Assembly (NCBI GenBank): GCA_965205055.1
Contig: OZ242030.1
Span: 4,588,001-4,652,000 of the forward strand
From: CBDBBY01 sp965205055
GTDB lineage: Bacteria > Pseudomonadota > Alphaproteobacteria > Rhodobacterales > Rhodobacteraceae
Length of the DNA: 64,000 nucleotides
Direction: 5' to 3'
Position numbers and translations under genes: made by a program. Position 1 is the stretch's first letter; the number at the start of each line of letters is the position of its first letter. This document shows positions 34,127 to 43,661 of the stretch, in pieces. The notes under the pieces are model-generated. The model worked only from the letters and a program-made list of their open reading frames with translations, was not told the DNA's origin and did no database searches.

Positions 34127-35101
34127 TCAATCCACCAGCATCGCTTCGAGTTCGGCGGCGACATCCGCCCCTGCACTCTCGGCCATCGCGGCCCAAGCTG
34201 AAGCAATCGCATTCTGGATGTAGGTATCATGATCTTCGCCCAGCAGGACGATGGTCTCGAACCCAGCCTTTTCCATCTGGCTATCGCCAAGCGCGAGGAA
34301 CTCGCCCCAGCTGTCATCGATGCGCGGAGCCAGATCGTTCTGCACGAAATCTCTGATCCGGTTCTGCAGATCTTCGGGCACTTCCGCCCACGCATCGGCG
34401 TTGACTAGAATCGGGAAGCCGGCACGATAAACGCCCGGTGTGACCACGTATTTGACCAAGCCTTCGAATTGTTCCGCCCAGCCAACTTTGCCGCGTACGA
34501 AGCCGTCGATCGCACCCCGCTCCATTGCCGTGTAGATTTCGCCCATCGGCAGCACCAGCGGGGTGGCGCCCAAAGATTCAATCATCGGCAACAGCGACGG
34601 AAAGACACGAATGCGCAGCCCTTTGAGGTCATCAAGGCTATCAATCTTGTCGCGCAAGAAAATATAGAACTGCACATCGGTCGCGGGCACCTCGCCCAGC
34701 AGCACAAGACCCTTATCGGCGTGAATTTCCGCCATGCGGTCATAGTAGCCGGATGCCTTGATCTCGTTGTAATCCTTGAATGACAGATTCATCGTCGGCG
34801 AGGTTGACACCAAGCCAGAGTAATAGCTTGGACTGGTGAAGGCTATGTCAACGGCCCCGCCGCGCGCGCCCTCGGCCTGCTTGAAGGGCGGCATGACCTC
34901 GGGCCCACCGCGCCAGTCGATCTGGAATTCGCCTTTGAATTTTTCGTTGATCTCATCCACGAACATGTGGAATCCTCGGGCGATGCCAGCCTTTTTCGGC
35001 ACCAGCGACACGGCGCTCATTGTGATCTCCTCGGCTGCGGCGGCCAGTGGCGCCATCAGCAGCGACGCCGCCAGTGCGGCGGATGTCAGCAGTTTGTTCA
35101 T
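34127..35101 (-). CDS. dctP: TRAP transporter substrate-binding protein (DctP-like)
   Basis: A periplasmic binding protein of 324 residues with a signal peptide (MNKLLTSAALAASLLMAPLA...AAAEE). The TRAP signature with the carboxylate-binding Arg is GLRIRVFPSLLPMIESLGAT, followed by LPMGEIYTAMERGAIDG. The start is taken at 35101 because GGAGAGGAGA lies directly upstream. It is the first gene of dctP-dctQ-dctM. The 262-bp spacer to dctQ contains no gene and may hold a processing or attenuation site. Confidence 0.87.
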   Translation of the reverse strand: MNKLLTSAALAASLLMAPLAAAAEEITMSAVSLVPKKAGIARGFHMFVDEINEKFKGEFQIDWRGGPEVMPPFKQAEGARGGAVDIAFTSPSYYSGLVSTSPTMNLSFKDYNEIKASGYYDRMAEIHADKGLVLLGEVPATDVQFYIFLRDKIDSLDDLKGLRIRVFPSLLPMIESLGATPLVLPMGEIYTAMERGAIDGFVRGKVGWAEQFEGLVKYVVTPGVYRAGFPILVNADAWAEVPEDLQNRIRDFVQNDLAPRIDDSWGEFLALGDSQMEKAGFETIVLLGEDHDTYIQNAIASAWAAMAESAGADVAAELEAMLVD

Positions 35102-35284
35102 TCTCCTCTCCATCTAGTTCACGCGTTCTTCCTACGACTAAAAGGAAGCTTATATATTCACCTGCGCAACTTCAATCATCACTTGCAAAGGATGATTGCC
35201 CCTTGCGGAAGGAAACGCCGAAGGTCCGAAAGCAATTGTGTCCTAAGAGGCGGTCAGAAGGTTGATGCGGGATTCTGATGATGT

Positions 35285-36433
35285 CTAATCAAGTTCATCA
35301 GCCCTACCCAAAGGTACCCTCCATGCGTCGTAGCCATAGACCCAGTCGGCATTGCCATGCTTTTTCATCCATTCGTTGGCCAGCGAAGCGCGCTGTATTT
35401 CTGCCGTGCGCGGGCGACGCTCGGCCTCATAAGCAGCTAGGGCGTTTTCGATGCCATCCACACTTACTCCGTCCAGCGCGCGGGCAAGAACCACTGCATC
35501 CTCAATCGCCATGCAGGCGCCCTGTGCCATGAACGGCACCATCGGATGCGCCGCATCGCCCATGATCGTGGCTCGGCCCTTGGACCAGCCGGGCATCGGC
35601 TCGCGCACATGCAGCGCGCTGCGGGTTACTTCGGTGCAGGCCGCCAGCAATTTCTGTGCCTCCGGATGGAAATTGGAATAGGCCGCCTGCAGTTCGGCCA
35701 CATCGCCCGGCAGGGTCCAACCCTCTTCGCTCCAGCCATCCTGCTTTGTGGTGGCGAAGACGAAGATCTCTTTGCCGCCGGTCAGCGGAAAGGTTACGAT
35801 CTGTTTCTCCGAAATCTCGCCCCACCACTTGGTGAACGCGTCCAAATCGCGCAGCCCCTCGCCTTTTTCGCGCGGGAATACAGCGCGATAGGACAAGATG
35901 CCGGTAAATTTCGGATCATCCTTGCCGAACAGGGCGGTGCGCACCGCCGAATGGATGCCGTCGGCGCCAACCACCAGATCAAAGCTGCGGCTCGTTCCAT
36001 CCGCAAAGCGGACCGTCGCCTCGTCGCTCCCCATCTCAACTCCGTTGCAGCTCCGACCCAGATGTACGCTTTCAGAAGGCAGGCAATCCTGCAGAGCTTT
36101 CAGCAGGTCGGCCCGATGAATGGTCAACTGCGGCGCGCCGTATTTTTTTTCTGCGGCATCGGACATCTGCAGGCGCGAGGTTTCCTCGCCCGTGAGCCCG
36201 TCACGGCTGATCCGGTGGGTCGGGCGGGCGGCGGTTTCGCGGACGTATTCCCCGACACCCAGTTGGTCGAGAGCAAATACGGCATTCGGAGTCAGGTTGA
36301 TATCCGCGCCGACCCGATTGAACTGCGGCGTCTGCTCGAACACATCGGCCTCATGGCCCATCTTGCGCAAGGCAATCGCCGCGGAAAATCCACTGATGCC
36401 GCCTCCGCAAATGCCGATTCTGAGTGCTGCCAA
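35285..36433 (-). CDS. FAD-dependent aromatic hydroxylase (salicylate / 6-hydroxynicotinate monooxygenase type)
   Basis: A flavoprotein monooxygenase of about 382 residues. FAD motifs are GICGGGISGFSAAIALRKMG (GxGxxG), the DG motif LVVGADGIHSAVR and GDAAHPMVPFMAQGACMAIED. The closest family feel is NicC/NahG-type single-component hydroxylases acting on aromatic acids. The start is probably TTG at 36433, preceded by AAGGAG; an alternative TTG at 36448 adds five residues that overlap this ribosome site. It lies beside the TRAP transporter and divergent from the ring-cleavage genes, fitting a first ring hydroxylation. Confidence 0.82.
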   Translation of the reverse strand: MAALRIGICGGGISGFSAAIALRKMGHEADVFEQTPQFNRVGADINLTPNAVFALDQLGVGEYVRETAARPTHRISRDGLTGEETSRLQMSDAAEKKYGAPQLTIHRADLLKALQDCLPSESVHLGRSCNGVEMGSDEATVRFADGTSRSFDLVVGADGIHSAVRTALFGKDDPKFTGILSYRAVFPREKGEGLRDLDAFTKWWGEISEKQIVTFPLTGGKEIFVFATTKQDGWSEEGWTLPGDVAELQAAYSNFHPEAQKLLAACTEVTRSALHVREPMPGWSKGRATIMGDAAHPMVPFMAQGACMAIEDAVVLARALDGVSVDGIENALAAYEAERRPRTAEIQRASLANEWMKKHGNADWVYGYDAWRVPLGRADELD

Positions 36434-37253
36434 ATTTACTCCTTCCAAAGGATAATATTCAATGTTGCTCGATAATGAACTTGGCGCTAAATATATTTTG
36501 TGGCGAAGTTCTGGTCAAGAAAATGTTTAAGTTCAGGATTTTTGCGATTCTTCGGAGTCCGTTCGGCAGTGCCAAAGGATGTTTAGCAGGATTTGGGCGC
36601 GTTGTTTTTAGGGCTCTGCGTTTTGTTTTCCGAGGTGTTCGGTTGTTTGGCGCTCGATGGTGCCCGAGCAGTATGGAAAGCCTATCGGCAATTCCTGCCG
36701 ACGCTTCCGGACAGGTCGCGGTTCGGGCATGGACTGCCACATCTTTCCTGCACCTTCGCTTGTCGGCGAAGATTCTTGGAGGCTGTCCATAAAATCGTGA
36801 CGTGCCCAAAATAAGGCGGACTTGTTTGCATCCAAAGCACACCATCTTGATATATCCAGCCGTTAAATCTATATGTTGTGAAACGAAATGCTGTCGAGTT
36901 CACCTGCGGCTAAAAGCATCCAGACTGGCGGCTTCGCGGCTCCTTTCGCGCGTTTTCAGGAAGACCGGATGTCGTCTCTGGACGCAGCGGGATTCGTATT
37001 TCTCCGGATGCTTCATGGCTTGTCCTCTCGGCGGCTCCGCGTGCCCTCCCCCGCCAGGGTTGGCGGAGGTCTGGAAACCCGGTTTCAACCGACAAGCGAA
37101 GGCAGCGGTCCATCAACTGTTCTGGCGATACAGGTCTCGCTTTTGCGTGCTTATTGACATCTTTGCCGTGAATGTTAGGAAAATCTAGTGAACAGATCGT
37201 TCAAACAAGTGCAAAACTAATGGAAGATTCGGCCAGACGCGATGGAGAGTGCG
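36434..37253. other. Divergent regulatory gap of about 800 bp in the catabolic island
   Basis: It separates the hydroxylase/TRAP side from the ring-cleavage operon and should contain both promoters. Its first ~150 bases are A/T-rich. Short frames on both strands (for example the minus-strand frame ending at 36900, with HPEKYESRCVQRRHPVFLKT) have no recognised family or start signal. No regulator gene is present in the gap or in the island. Confidence 0.45.
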
Positions 37254-37796
37254 ATGACCAAAACACAGTTTCCCCCGATCGAGCCCGAAGACGTTGTGAT
37301 CCCCGAGGGGAAATCCCTCGCAGAATGGATCGAGAGCCGCGTGGCGCGCTATGAAACCCGCAAGCTGGACTGGGACGCTCTGAAATTTCAAGCCGATTAC
37401 GATCCGAAATACAAGCGTGCCCAGATGCGTTACATCGGCACCGGCGCAACAGGTGTGAAGCTTGATGACAACGTGATTCCCGCCGAACATTTCACCTTTT
37501 CCACCATGGTGCTGCCTGCAGGCTGCGAAGGCCCGAGCCACATTCACCGCGACGCGGAGGAGGTGTTCTTCATTCTAAAGGGCCACAAGATCCGCTTGTT
37601 CATCGAACATCAGGGCGAGGAGGTTGAGACCGTATTGACCGAACGCGACATCATCTCGGTCCCGCCCGGGGTTTACCGAGGCCTGCGCAACGAAGGCATC
37701 GAAGAAGCGCTGATGTGCGTGATGATCGGCAATCCCAAGCCTGTGACGCCGACCTATCCGTCCGACCATCCGGTGGCTTCGATCAAGCGCTCGTGA
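37254..37796 (+). CDS. Cupin-domain protein of the aromatic catabolic operon
   Basis: About 180 residues. A cupin core is visible: motif 1 GCEGPSHIHRDAEEVFFILKG (about 87-106) with His, His and Glu metal-ligand candidates, and motif 2 around SVPPGVYRGLRNEG. The start at 37254 is preferred to 37242 because GGAG lies 7 bases upstream of it. It is the first gene of the ring-cleavage operon; its TGA overlaps the next start (GTGA). It could be a small dioxygenase, isomerase or substrate-binding protein. Confidence 0.75.
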   Translation: MTKTQFPPIEPEDVVIPEGKSLAEWIESRVARYETRKLDWDALKFQADYDPKYKRAQMRYIGTGATGVKLDDNVIPAEHFTFSTMVLPAGCEGPSHIHRDAEEVFFILKGHKIRLFIEHQGEEVETVLTERDIISVPPGVYRGLRNEGIEEALMCVMIGNPKPVTPTYPSDHPVASIKRS

Positions 37797-38647
37797 CAGC
37801 CATGGCGGCGGTCGAGGAAAAACAAGCGGCGGGCATCACCTACCTGCATCGAGCCGGAAAGGAAGACAGCGTGGTGCTGTTGCATGGAATAGGCTCGAAC
37901 GCTTCGTCATTCTCACCTGTTATCGACCTGCTGCCCGCGGAGCTGGACGTCATCGCATGGAACGCTCCCGGCTATGAAAACTCAGTGCCGCTGGATCCGC
38001 GCTGGCCCACCGAAGACGAGTACGCCGCGCGGCTGCTAGCGTTTCTGGATGCGCTGAAGCTGAATTGGGTGACGCTGGTCGGCCACTCGCTGGGTTCGCT
38101 TATCGGTGCACGCTTTGCGAGGGCCCATCCTGATCGGGTCGCAAGGCTGATCATCGCTTCGGCCGCCACCGGCTATCGGGTCGAGTCGGGCACAACCTTG
38201 CCGGCCAAGGCGGCAAAGCGGCTGGAGGATCGCGAATTGCTGGGCACGAGAGAGTTTGCCTGCCACCGCGCTCCAAACTTGGTGTTTGAGCCGGAGCTTA
38301 ACCCGGAATTGGTCGGCAAGGTGCGCGACGCGATGGCTCGAGTCCGGCGTCGCGGTTATACGCAGGCGACGAAGATGCTGGCCTCCGGGCGGTTGGAAGA
38401 CAGCCTGCGCGGGGTTTCGGCGCCAACGCATTTCATCATCGGGGTGAACGACAACGTTACTCCAGAGATCCAGACCTTCAAGGCCGCGAAAGCGCGCGCA
38501 GAAGCTGGCGGGTTTGAGCCCGAAATCGTACGCATAAAACGCGCGGGCCATGCGGTTCACCAGCAGAAGCCACAGGAATTCACAGCGCACGTCGCCCGGT
38601 TCATGGGGATTGCAGCAAAGCATGAGGGAGGGGCAGGACATGTCTAA
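37793..38647 (+). CDS. Alpha/beta hydrolase (meta-cleavage-product hydrolase type)
   Basis: A 284-residue hydrolase. HGIGSN oxyanion loop (DSVVLLHGIGSNASSF), nucleophile Ser in LVGHSLGSLIGARFA, acid in the FIIGVNDNVTPE region and catalytic His in IKRAGHAVHQQKP. This triad layout fits C-C or C-N bond hydrolases acting after extradiol ring cleavage. The start is taken as GTG at 37793, overlapping the cupin stop (GTGA); ATG at 37802 is an alternative. The end overlaps the dioxygenase start by 8 bp. Confidence 0.82.
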   Translation: MTAMAAVEEKQAAGITYLHRAGKEDSVVLLHGIGSNASSFSPVIDLLPAELDVIAWNAPGYENSVPLDPRWPTEDEYAARLLAFLDALKLNWVTLVGHSLGSLIGARFARAHPDRVARLIIASAATGYRVESGTTLPAKAAKRLEDRELLGTREFACHRAPNLVFEPELNPELVGKVRDAMARVRRRGYTQATKMLASGRLEDSLRGVSAPTHFIIGVNDNVTPEIQTFKAAKARAEAGGFEPEIVRIKRAGHAVHQQKPQEFTAHVARFMGIAAKHEGGAGHV

Positions 38648-39548
38648 CCCCGTCAGAGTTGGCCATCTGCGCGGCATTGTCATGCGCGCGCCGGGCATCA
38701 CCGCTACCGCGGGGTTCTATACTGATCTGTGGGGGCTGAAACTGGCCGAAGAGGCCGACGATATCACCTATTTGCGCGGAACCGGCGGCGAGCCATTCAT
38801 CTACGGGCTGAAGAATGATGCGACTTATGGCATCGAATACGTGCATTTCGGCATGCCGGACCGGACTTCAATGGAGTCTTTGCATGAACAGGTGACCGCC
38901 CGAGGCGCGACGGTGCTGGGTGCGTTGACCGAATTCGATGACGCAATTGGTGGCTACGGCTTCGAGATTCTGGACCCCGACAACCGCCGCCTGCGCTTTA
39001 CTGCAGATTTGGAGCTACGCGAGTCCATTTACGAATACGCCTATCCTCGCAAGATCAGCCATGTGGTGCTGAATACGGCTGACATGGAAGGGCGGCGGGA
39101 TTGGTATGTTGACTTGCTCGGCTTTCGCGTCAGCGATTATTCAGCCGACCAGATGGTGTTTTTGCGTTGCAACTCGGATCATCATTCGATCGCGCTGGTG
39201 CGCGGGGAGTATCCATCCGTGAACCACGTGGCGTTTGAAATGCCCGACCTCGATAGTTTCATGCGCGGCATTGGCAGGATGAAGCAGAAAGGACAAGTGC
39301 CCACATGGGGGCCCGGACGGCATGGACCGGGGAATAATCCGTTCGCCTATTTCGTTTCGCCCTCCGGCTTCGTGATCGAGTTCACGTCGGAGCTGCAACA
39401 GATCGACGAAGCCACGCATGAAGCGCAGGTATGGCCGCGCAGCGTGCCCGAGAGGATGGACCGCTGGATGACCGCTGGACCGCCCACCCCGGCGCAGCGC
39501 GCGGTGATGCAGGGGCGGCCCGACCCGGGCTTTCCGGTTAAGGCGTAA
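38640..39548 (+). CDS. Extradiol ring-cleavage dioxygenase of the vicinal-oxygen-chelate family
   Basis: A 302-residue two-domain protein. The catalytic second domain shows the 2-His-1-Glu iron site: His in PRKISHVVLNTADM, His in PSVNHVAFEMPDL and Glu in SGFVIEFTSELQQ. The N-terminal domain (VGHLRGIVMRAPGITATAGF) is the non-catalytic repeat. The ribosome site GGGAGGGG precedes ATG 38640. It is likely to cleave a catechol-like product of the hydroxylase or a related substrate. Confidence 0.85.
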   Translation: MSNPVRVGHLRGIVMRAPGITATAGFYTDLWGLKLAEEADDITYLRGTGGEPFIYGLKNDATYGIEYVHFGMPDRTSMESLHEQVTARGATVLGALTEFDDAIGGYGFEILDPDNRRLRFTADLELRESIYEYAYPRKISHVVLNTADMEGRRDWYVDLLGFRVSDYSADQMVFLRCNSDHHSIALVRGEYPSVNHVAFEMPDLDSFMRGIGRMKQKGQVPTWGPGRHGPGNNPFAYFVSPSGFVIEFTSELQQIDEATHEAQVWPRSVPERMDRWMTAGPPTPAQRAVMQGRPDPGFPVKA

Positions 39549-39552
39549 GCCC

Positions 39553-40344
39553 TTGGATCTTGGGTTGAACGGAAAGACGGTTGTCGTCACGGGCGGCTCG
39601 TCGGGCATCGGGTTGGCGACGGCGCGGATTTTGCTGGCCGACGGCGCGAATGTGGCAATCTGCGCGCGCGATGCGAACAGATTGGACTCGGTTGCCAGGG
39701 AATTGACCGCCGAGTTTTGTGCGGAGCTGTTTCTCGCAAAGGCCTGTTCAGTGCTGGACCGGGATGCGATGGCGGAGTTTGCGCAAGCGGTGCAGAATCG
39801 TTTTGGCGGTTGCGACGCACTGGTCACCAATGCAGGGCAGGGGCGGGTTTCCACGTTCGCCGACACTTCGGACGCGGATTGGCGCGAAGAGCTGGAACTG
39901 AAGTTCTTTAGCCAAGTCCACCCAATCCGCGCCTTTCAGGACATGCTGAACAAAGCCGGCCAAGGGGCGATCGTCGCCGTCAATTCGTTGCTGGCGCTGC
40001 AGCCGGAGCCGCATATGGTCTGCACCTCCGCCGCGCGCGCCGGGGTGCAGAACCTGCTGAAATCGCTGGCGGTAGAGCTCGCCCCGAAAATTCGTGTCAA
40101 TTCAATCCTTATGGGTCTGGTTGACAGTGCACAGTGGCAGCGCCGGTTCGAGGCGCGCGAGGACAAGGCGCAAAGCCGTGACGACTGGTTCGGCGCGCTG
40201 GCCGCGAAAAAGAACATCCCGCTGAAACGGATGGGCAAGCCGGAGGAGGCCGCGCGGGCGCTGACCTTCCTGGCTTCGCCAGCCGCCAGCTACATCACCG
40301 GCGCGCAGCTCGAGGTTTCGGGCGGCGTATCCCGGTTCATCTGA
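39553..40344 (+). CDS. Short-chain dehydrogenase/reductase with altered catalytic Tyr
   Basis: A 263-residue SDR starting at TTG 39553, 4 bp after the dioxygenase stop. Cofactor loop TGGSSGIGLATA and NAG motif VTNAGQG are normal. Where SDRs have the catalytic YxxxK the sequence reads MVCTSAARAGVQNLLK: Tyr is replaced by Thr and Lys by Arg. Some SDR subfamilies share this change and use other catalytic residues. It ends VSGGVSRFI and its stop overlaps the likely start of the ThDP enzyme. Confidence 0.82.
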   Translation: MDLGLNGKTVVVTGGSSGIGLATARILLADGANVAICARDANRLDSVARELTAEFCAELFLAKACSVLDRDAMAEFAQAVQNRFGGCDALVTNAGQGRVSTFADTSDADWREELELKFFSQVHPIRAFQDMLNKAGQGAIVAVNSLLALQPEPHMVCTSAARAGVQNLLKSLAVELAPKIRVNSILMGLVDSAQWQRRFEAREDKAQSRDDWFGALAAKKNIPLKRMGKPEEAARALTFLASPAASYITGAQLEVSGGVSRFI

Positions 40345-42011
40345 TCCCGAAGGATACCGGGCTGCAGGAAACAGTCGGATACCAGATCGCGCGCTTACTG
40401 GCCGAGGCCGGTGCGTCGACCGCGTTCGGCGTGATCTCGATTCACAACATGCCGATTCTGGACGGCATTGCCGCGCTGGGTCAGATCCGGTTCGTCCCGG
40501 CCCGCGGCGAGGCGGGGGCGATGAACATGGCCGATGCGTATGCACGGGTGTCGGGCGAGCTGGGCGTGTGCATCACTTCGACCGGCACGGCGGCAGGCAA
40601 TGCGGCGGGGTCGCAGGTCGAAGCGCTGACGGCCGGCACGCCTTTGCTACACATCACAACGCAGGTGGATCGGCAATTCATGGACCGTGACCGGGCTGCG
40701 ATCCACGACGTGCCGAAACAACCCGATATGCTGAAAGGCGTGTCCAAGGCAGTTTACAGGATCTGGGACGAAAGATCAGTGATCGGCACCGTCGAGGCCG
40801 CGATTTCTTCGGCTATTTCTGCACCATCGGGCCCGGTTTCATTGGAGATCCCGGTCGATGTGCAGCGGCTTCCCGCCACTGGCGGTCATCGGATTGCGCC
40901 GCAGGCGGTCAGACCCCGGGCAACGAACAGGAGGATCGCCGAACTAGTCGAACTGGTGCACCAGGCCAGGCGCCCGATGCTATGGTTGGGCGGCGGCGCG
41001 CGCGGTGCAGTGGACGAAGCGACCGAGCTTGTCCGTCGCGGTTTCGGCGCCGTGACCAGCACGCAAGGGCGCGCCGTGGTGCCTGAAGACAACCCCTCCA
41101 CGTTGGGCGCATACAACATGACCCCCGAGGCGCAGGAGATTTACGCAAAGTCCGACCTGATGATCGTAGTCGGCAGCCGGCTGCGCGGCAACGAGACCCG
41201 GAACAACCTCATGCCGCTGCCTTCACCCCTTGTGCAGATCGACGCCGAGGTGTCTCAGTGCGGGCGCAACTATCCTGTAGACCTGTTCCTGCATGGAGAT
41301 GCGCAGAATACTTTGGCGCGGCTGCTGGACTTGTTGCCGGACGCGCTCAAAGTGGACCCGCAGCACGCATATGACATTGCAGTGGCGCGCGCCAAGTCCG
41401 AAGGCGCGTTGCGACGGCGTTTGGGACCGTATCAACGGATCGCTGATCATCTGCTGGGTCGGGTGCGCGATGGCAAGCATCCATGGGTGCGGGACGTGAC
41501 GATTCCCAACTCGACATTCGGCAACCGCCACGTGCAGATCGGCGCGCCGAACCTTGGCGTCCACGCTCTTGGCGGGGGCATCGGGCAAGGGATTGCGATG
41601 GGCGTGGGCGCCGCCATGGCATCTGGACAGGGTCGAACCGTGACGCTGTTGGGCGATGGCGGTGCGATGCTCGGTATTGCCGAGCTGATCACAGCGGTCG
41701 ATGAAGAGGCCGATATCCTCTACCTGCTGATGAACGATCAGGCCTACGGCGTGATCGGCAACATCCAAGATGCACAGTATGACGGACGGCGGCACTATTC
41801 TGCGCTGAAGACGCCGGATTTCGGGTTGCTCTGCCAGTCCATCGGCATGAACCACGAAAAAGTAACCGAAATCGCGGCGTTCGAGGCGCAGTTCGACGCT
41901 GCGATGGCCGCCGTCGGTCCGATGATGCTTGAGGTGGACATGCATGCGATCGGTCCATTTGCCGAAGCCTTTGCCGGTCCGCCCGCAGGCGCCGCCGGAG
42001 GCAAGGTGTAA
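40341..42011 (+). CDS. Thiamine-diphosphate-dependent enzyme (2-oxoacid decarboxylase / acetolactate-synthase family)
   Basis: A ThDP enzyme of about 556 residues. The N-terminal PYR domain holds the activating Glu in VPARGEAGAMNMADAYARVS; the central domain follows; the C-terminal ThDP/Mg motif is GDGGAMLGIAELITAVDEEA with the downstream MNDQAYGVIGN. The only common start codon in frame (GTG 40431) would cut off GLQETVGYQIARLLAEAGAS, a normal family N-terminus that is clearly coding. The reading frame is open back to a CTG at 40341 that overlaps the SDR stop as CTGA, mirroring the ATGA/GTGA couplings of this operon. CTG initiation is therefore proposed. It likely decarboxylates a 2-oxoacid to the aldehyde used by the next enzyme. 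Confidence 0.78.
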   Translation: MIPKDTGLQETVGYQIARLLAEAGASTAFGVISIHNMPILDGIAALGQIRFVPARGEAGAMNMADAYARVSGELGVCITSTGTAAGNAAGSQVEALTAGTPLLHITTQVDRQFMDRDRAAIHDVPKQPDMLKGVSKAVYRIWDERSVIGTVEAAISSAISAPSGPVSLEIPVDVQRLPATGGHRIAPQAVRPRATNRRIAELVELVHQARRPMLWLGGGARGAVDEATELVRRGFGAVTSTQGRAVVPEDNPSTLGAYNMTPEAQEIYAKSDLMIVVGSRLRGNETRNNLMPLPSPLVQIDAEVSQCGRNYPVDLFLHGDAQNTLARLLDLLPDALKVDPQHAYDIAVARAKSEGALRRRLGPYQRIADHLLGRVRDGKHPWVRDVTIPNSTFGNRHVQIGAPNLGVHALGGGIGQGIAMGVGAAMASGQGRTVTLLGDGGAMLGIAELITAVDEEADILYLLMNDQAYGVIGNIQDAQYDGRRHYSALKTPDFGLLCQSIGMNHEKVTEIAAFEAQFDAAMAAVGPMMLEVDMHAIGPFAEAFAGPPAGAAGGKV

Positions 42012-42015
42012 GCCC

Positions 42016-43494
42016 ATGCAAGTCGATTTTCCTGATGGACGCCTGTTTGTCGGCGGCGAATGGCAGCAGGGTGGCGGGGCCGAGATTGTTTCGACTTTTT
42101 CCGCCGACGGGTCCGAAAACATGCGCCTGAACGGAGCATCGGACGCCGACACGCTGCAAGCAGTCGAGCGCGCGAAGAAGGCGCAGGCCAATCTCGCCTG
42201 GTCCGGTCTGAAACCGCATGACCGTGCTGCTTTTCTTTACCGGATCGCCGATGGGCTTCAGGCCAGCATTGAGCGGATTTCCCTGATTCAGAGCCGCGAT
42301 ACGGGTAAAACGCTGCGCGAAACCGCTGCCCTTGCGGCCTCGGCCGCGGGCACGTTCCGCTATTTCGGTGCGGTGCTGGAAACTTCGGATGATCTGGCCA
42401 CGGTGCCGCGCGGCGACTACCTGACTCTGAGCGTGCATGAGCCGCTGGGACTGGTGGGTGCTATCACGCCTTGGAACTCGCCCATCGCCTCGGATGCGCA
42501 GAAGATCGCCCCGGCGCTGGCGGCAGGCAACGCAGTGCTGCTGAAACCTGCCAGTTGGTCGCCATTGGTCTCTCTGGAATTGGCGCGGATCGTCGAAGAA
42601 GCAGGGTTGCCCAAGGGGCTCTTGTCGGTTCTGCCCGGATCAGGGCGCGTAGTGGGCAACTTGCTGGTGGAGCACCCTGACGTCGCCAAGGTTTCGTTTA
42701 CCGGCGGCACCGCAACAGGGCGCAAACTGGCGGAAAAGGCGGCGCGAAAACTGATGCCGGTTTCGTTGGAATTGGGCGGGAAATCCCCAACAATCGTATT
42801 TGACGATTGTGACGAAGATTTAGCGATTGCAGGCATTTTATTCGGCATCTTCTCATCCTCGGGGCAAAGCTGCATCGCCGGTTCCCGGCTTTTTGTTCAG
42901 CGCGGGGTCTACAGCCGCTTCGTTGCGCGGTTGGTCGAGGCGACTGAACGTCTGGTTGTCGGTCACCCATTCGAGTCGGCGACACAGATCGCCCCGCTGG
43001 TGCATGTCGACCACCGCACCAGCGTCGAACGCTACGTGCAGCTGGCCAGGGACGAGGGCGGTGAGGTGCTGACCGGCGGCAGCCGTCCAGACGGGCTGGG
43101 GCACGGAGTCTATCATCAGCCGACGATCATCGCCGGGCTGGACAACAGCGCCGCAACTTGCCGTGAGGAGATCTTTGGCCCGGTTCTGGTTGTCATGCCG
43201 TTTGAGGACGAAGGCGACGTGATTGCCAGCAGCAATGACAACGACTACGGGCTGGCCTGCGGCATCTGGTCGAAGGACGCACCGAAATGTTGGCGCGTGG
43301 CGCACGGCATCCGGGCCGGAACGGTCTGGATCAACACCTACAAGCAGTTCTCGATCTCGACACCCTTTGGGGGCGACGGTGCATCTGGGATGGGACGTGA
43401 AAAGGGCCGGGCGGGCCTGCGCGCGTATCAACGGCAGAAGTCGATTTACCAGGATTTGACCGGGGAGCCGCATCCTTGGGCCCGCTGGCCCTGA
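42016..43494 (+). CDS. Aldehyde dehydrogenase of the catabolic island
   Basis: A 492-residue NAD(P)-dependent enzyme. TPWNSPIASDAQKIAPALAA (cofactor region), catalytic Glu in LELGGKSPTIVFDDCD and catalytic Cys in SSGQSCIAGSRLFVQ are intact. The start is ATG 42016, 4 bp after the ThDP enzyme stop. It is the last gene of the operon, and position suggests it oxidises the aldehyde from the ThDP decarboxylase. Confidence 0.87.
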   Translation: MQVDFPDGRLFVGGEWQQGGGAEIVSTFSADGSENMRLNGASDADTLQAVERAKKAQANLAWSGLKPHDRAAFLYRIADGLQASIERISLIQSRDTGKTLRETAALAASAAGTFRYFGAVLETSDDLATVPRGDYLTLSVHEPLGLVGAITPWNSPIASDAQKIAPALAAGNAVLLKPASWSPLVSLELARIVEEAGLPKGLLSVLPGSGRVVGNLLVEHPDVAKVSFTGGTATGRKLAEKAARKLMPVSLELGGKSPTIVFDDCDEDLAIAGILFGIFSSSGQSCIAGSRLFVQRGVYSRFVARLVEATERLVVGHPFESATQIAPLVHVDHRTSVERYVQLARDEGGEVLTGGSRPDGLGHGVYHQPTIIAGLDNSAATCREEIFGPVLVVMPFEDEGDVIASSNDNDYGLACGIWSKDAPKCWRVAHGIRAGTVWINTYKQFSISTPFGGDGASGMGREKGRAGLRAYQRQKSIYQDLTGEPHPWARWP

Positions 43495-43661
43495 TCGCCA
43501 ACATGGCTCGTCGGGCGATCTGCCGCGTCTTCACAAGCGGATGCCGTTGGACTCAAATGCGTCCGAAATCTTCCGCGTGGAGTGCGTGACTGCGGCGCTT
43601 ATGGTTTTGGACTCTGTCCTGTCCGAGAGGGCGCGCCGCGCCTGCGAACGCGAAACATTGA

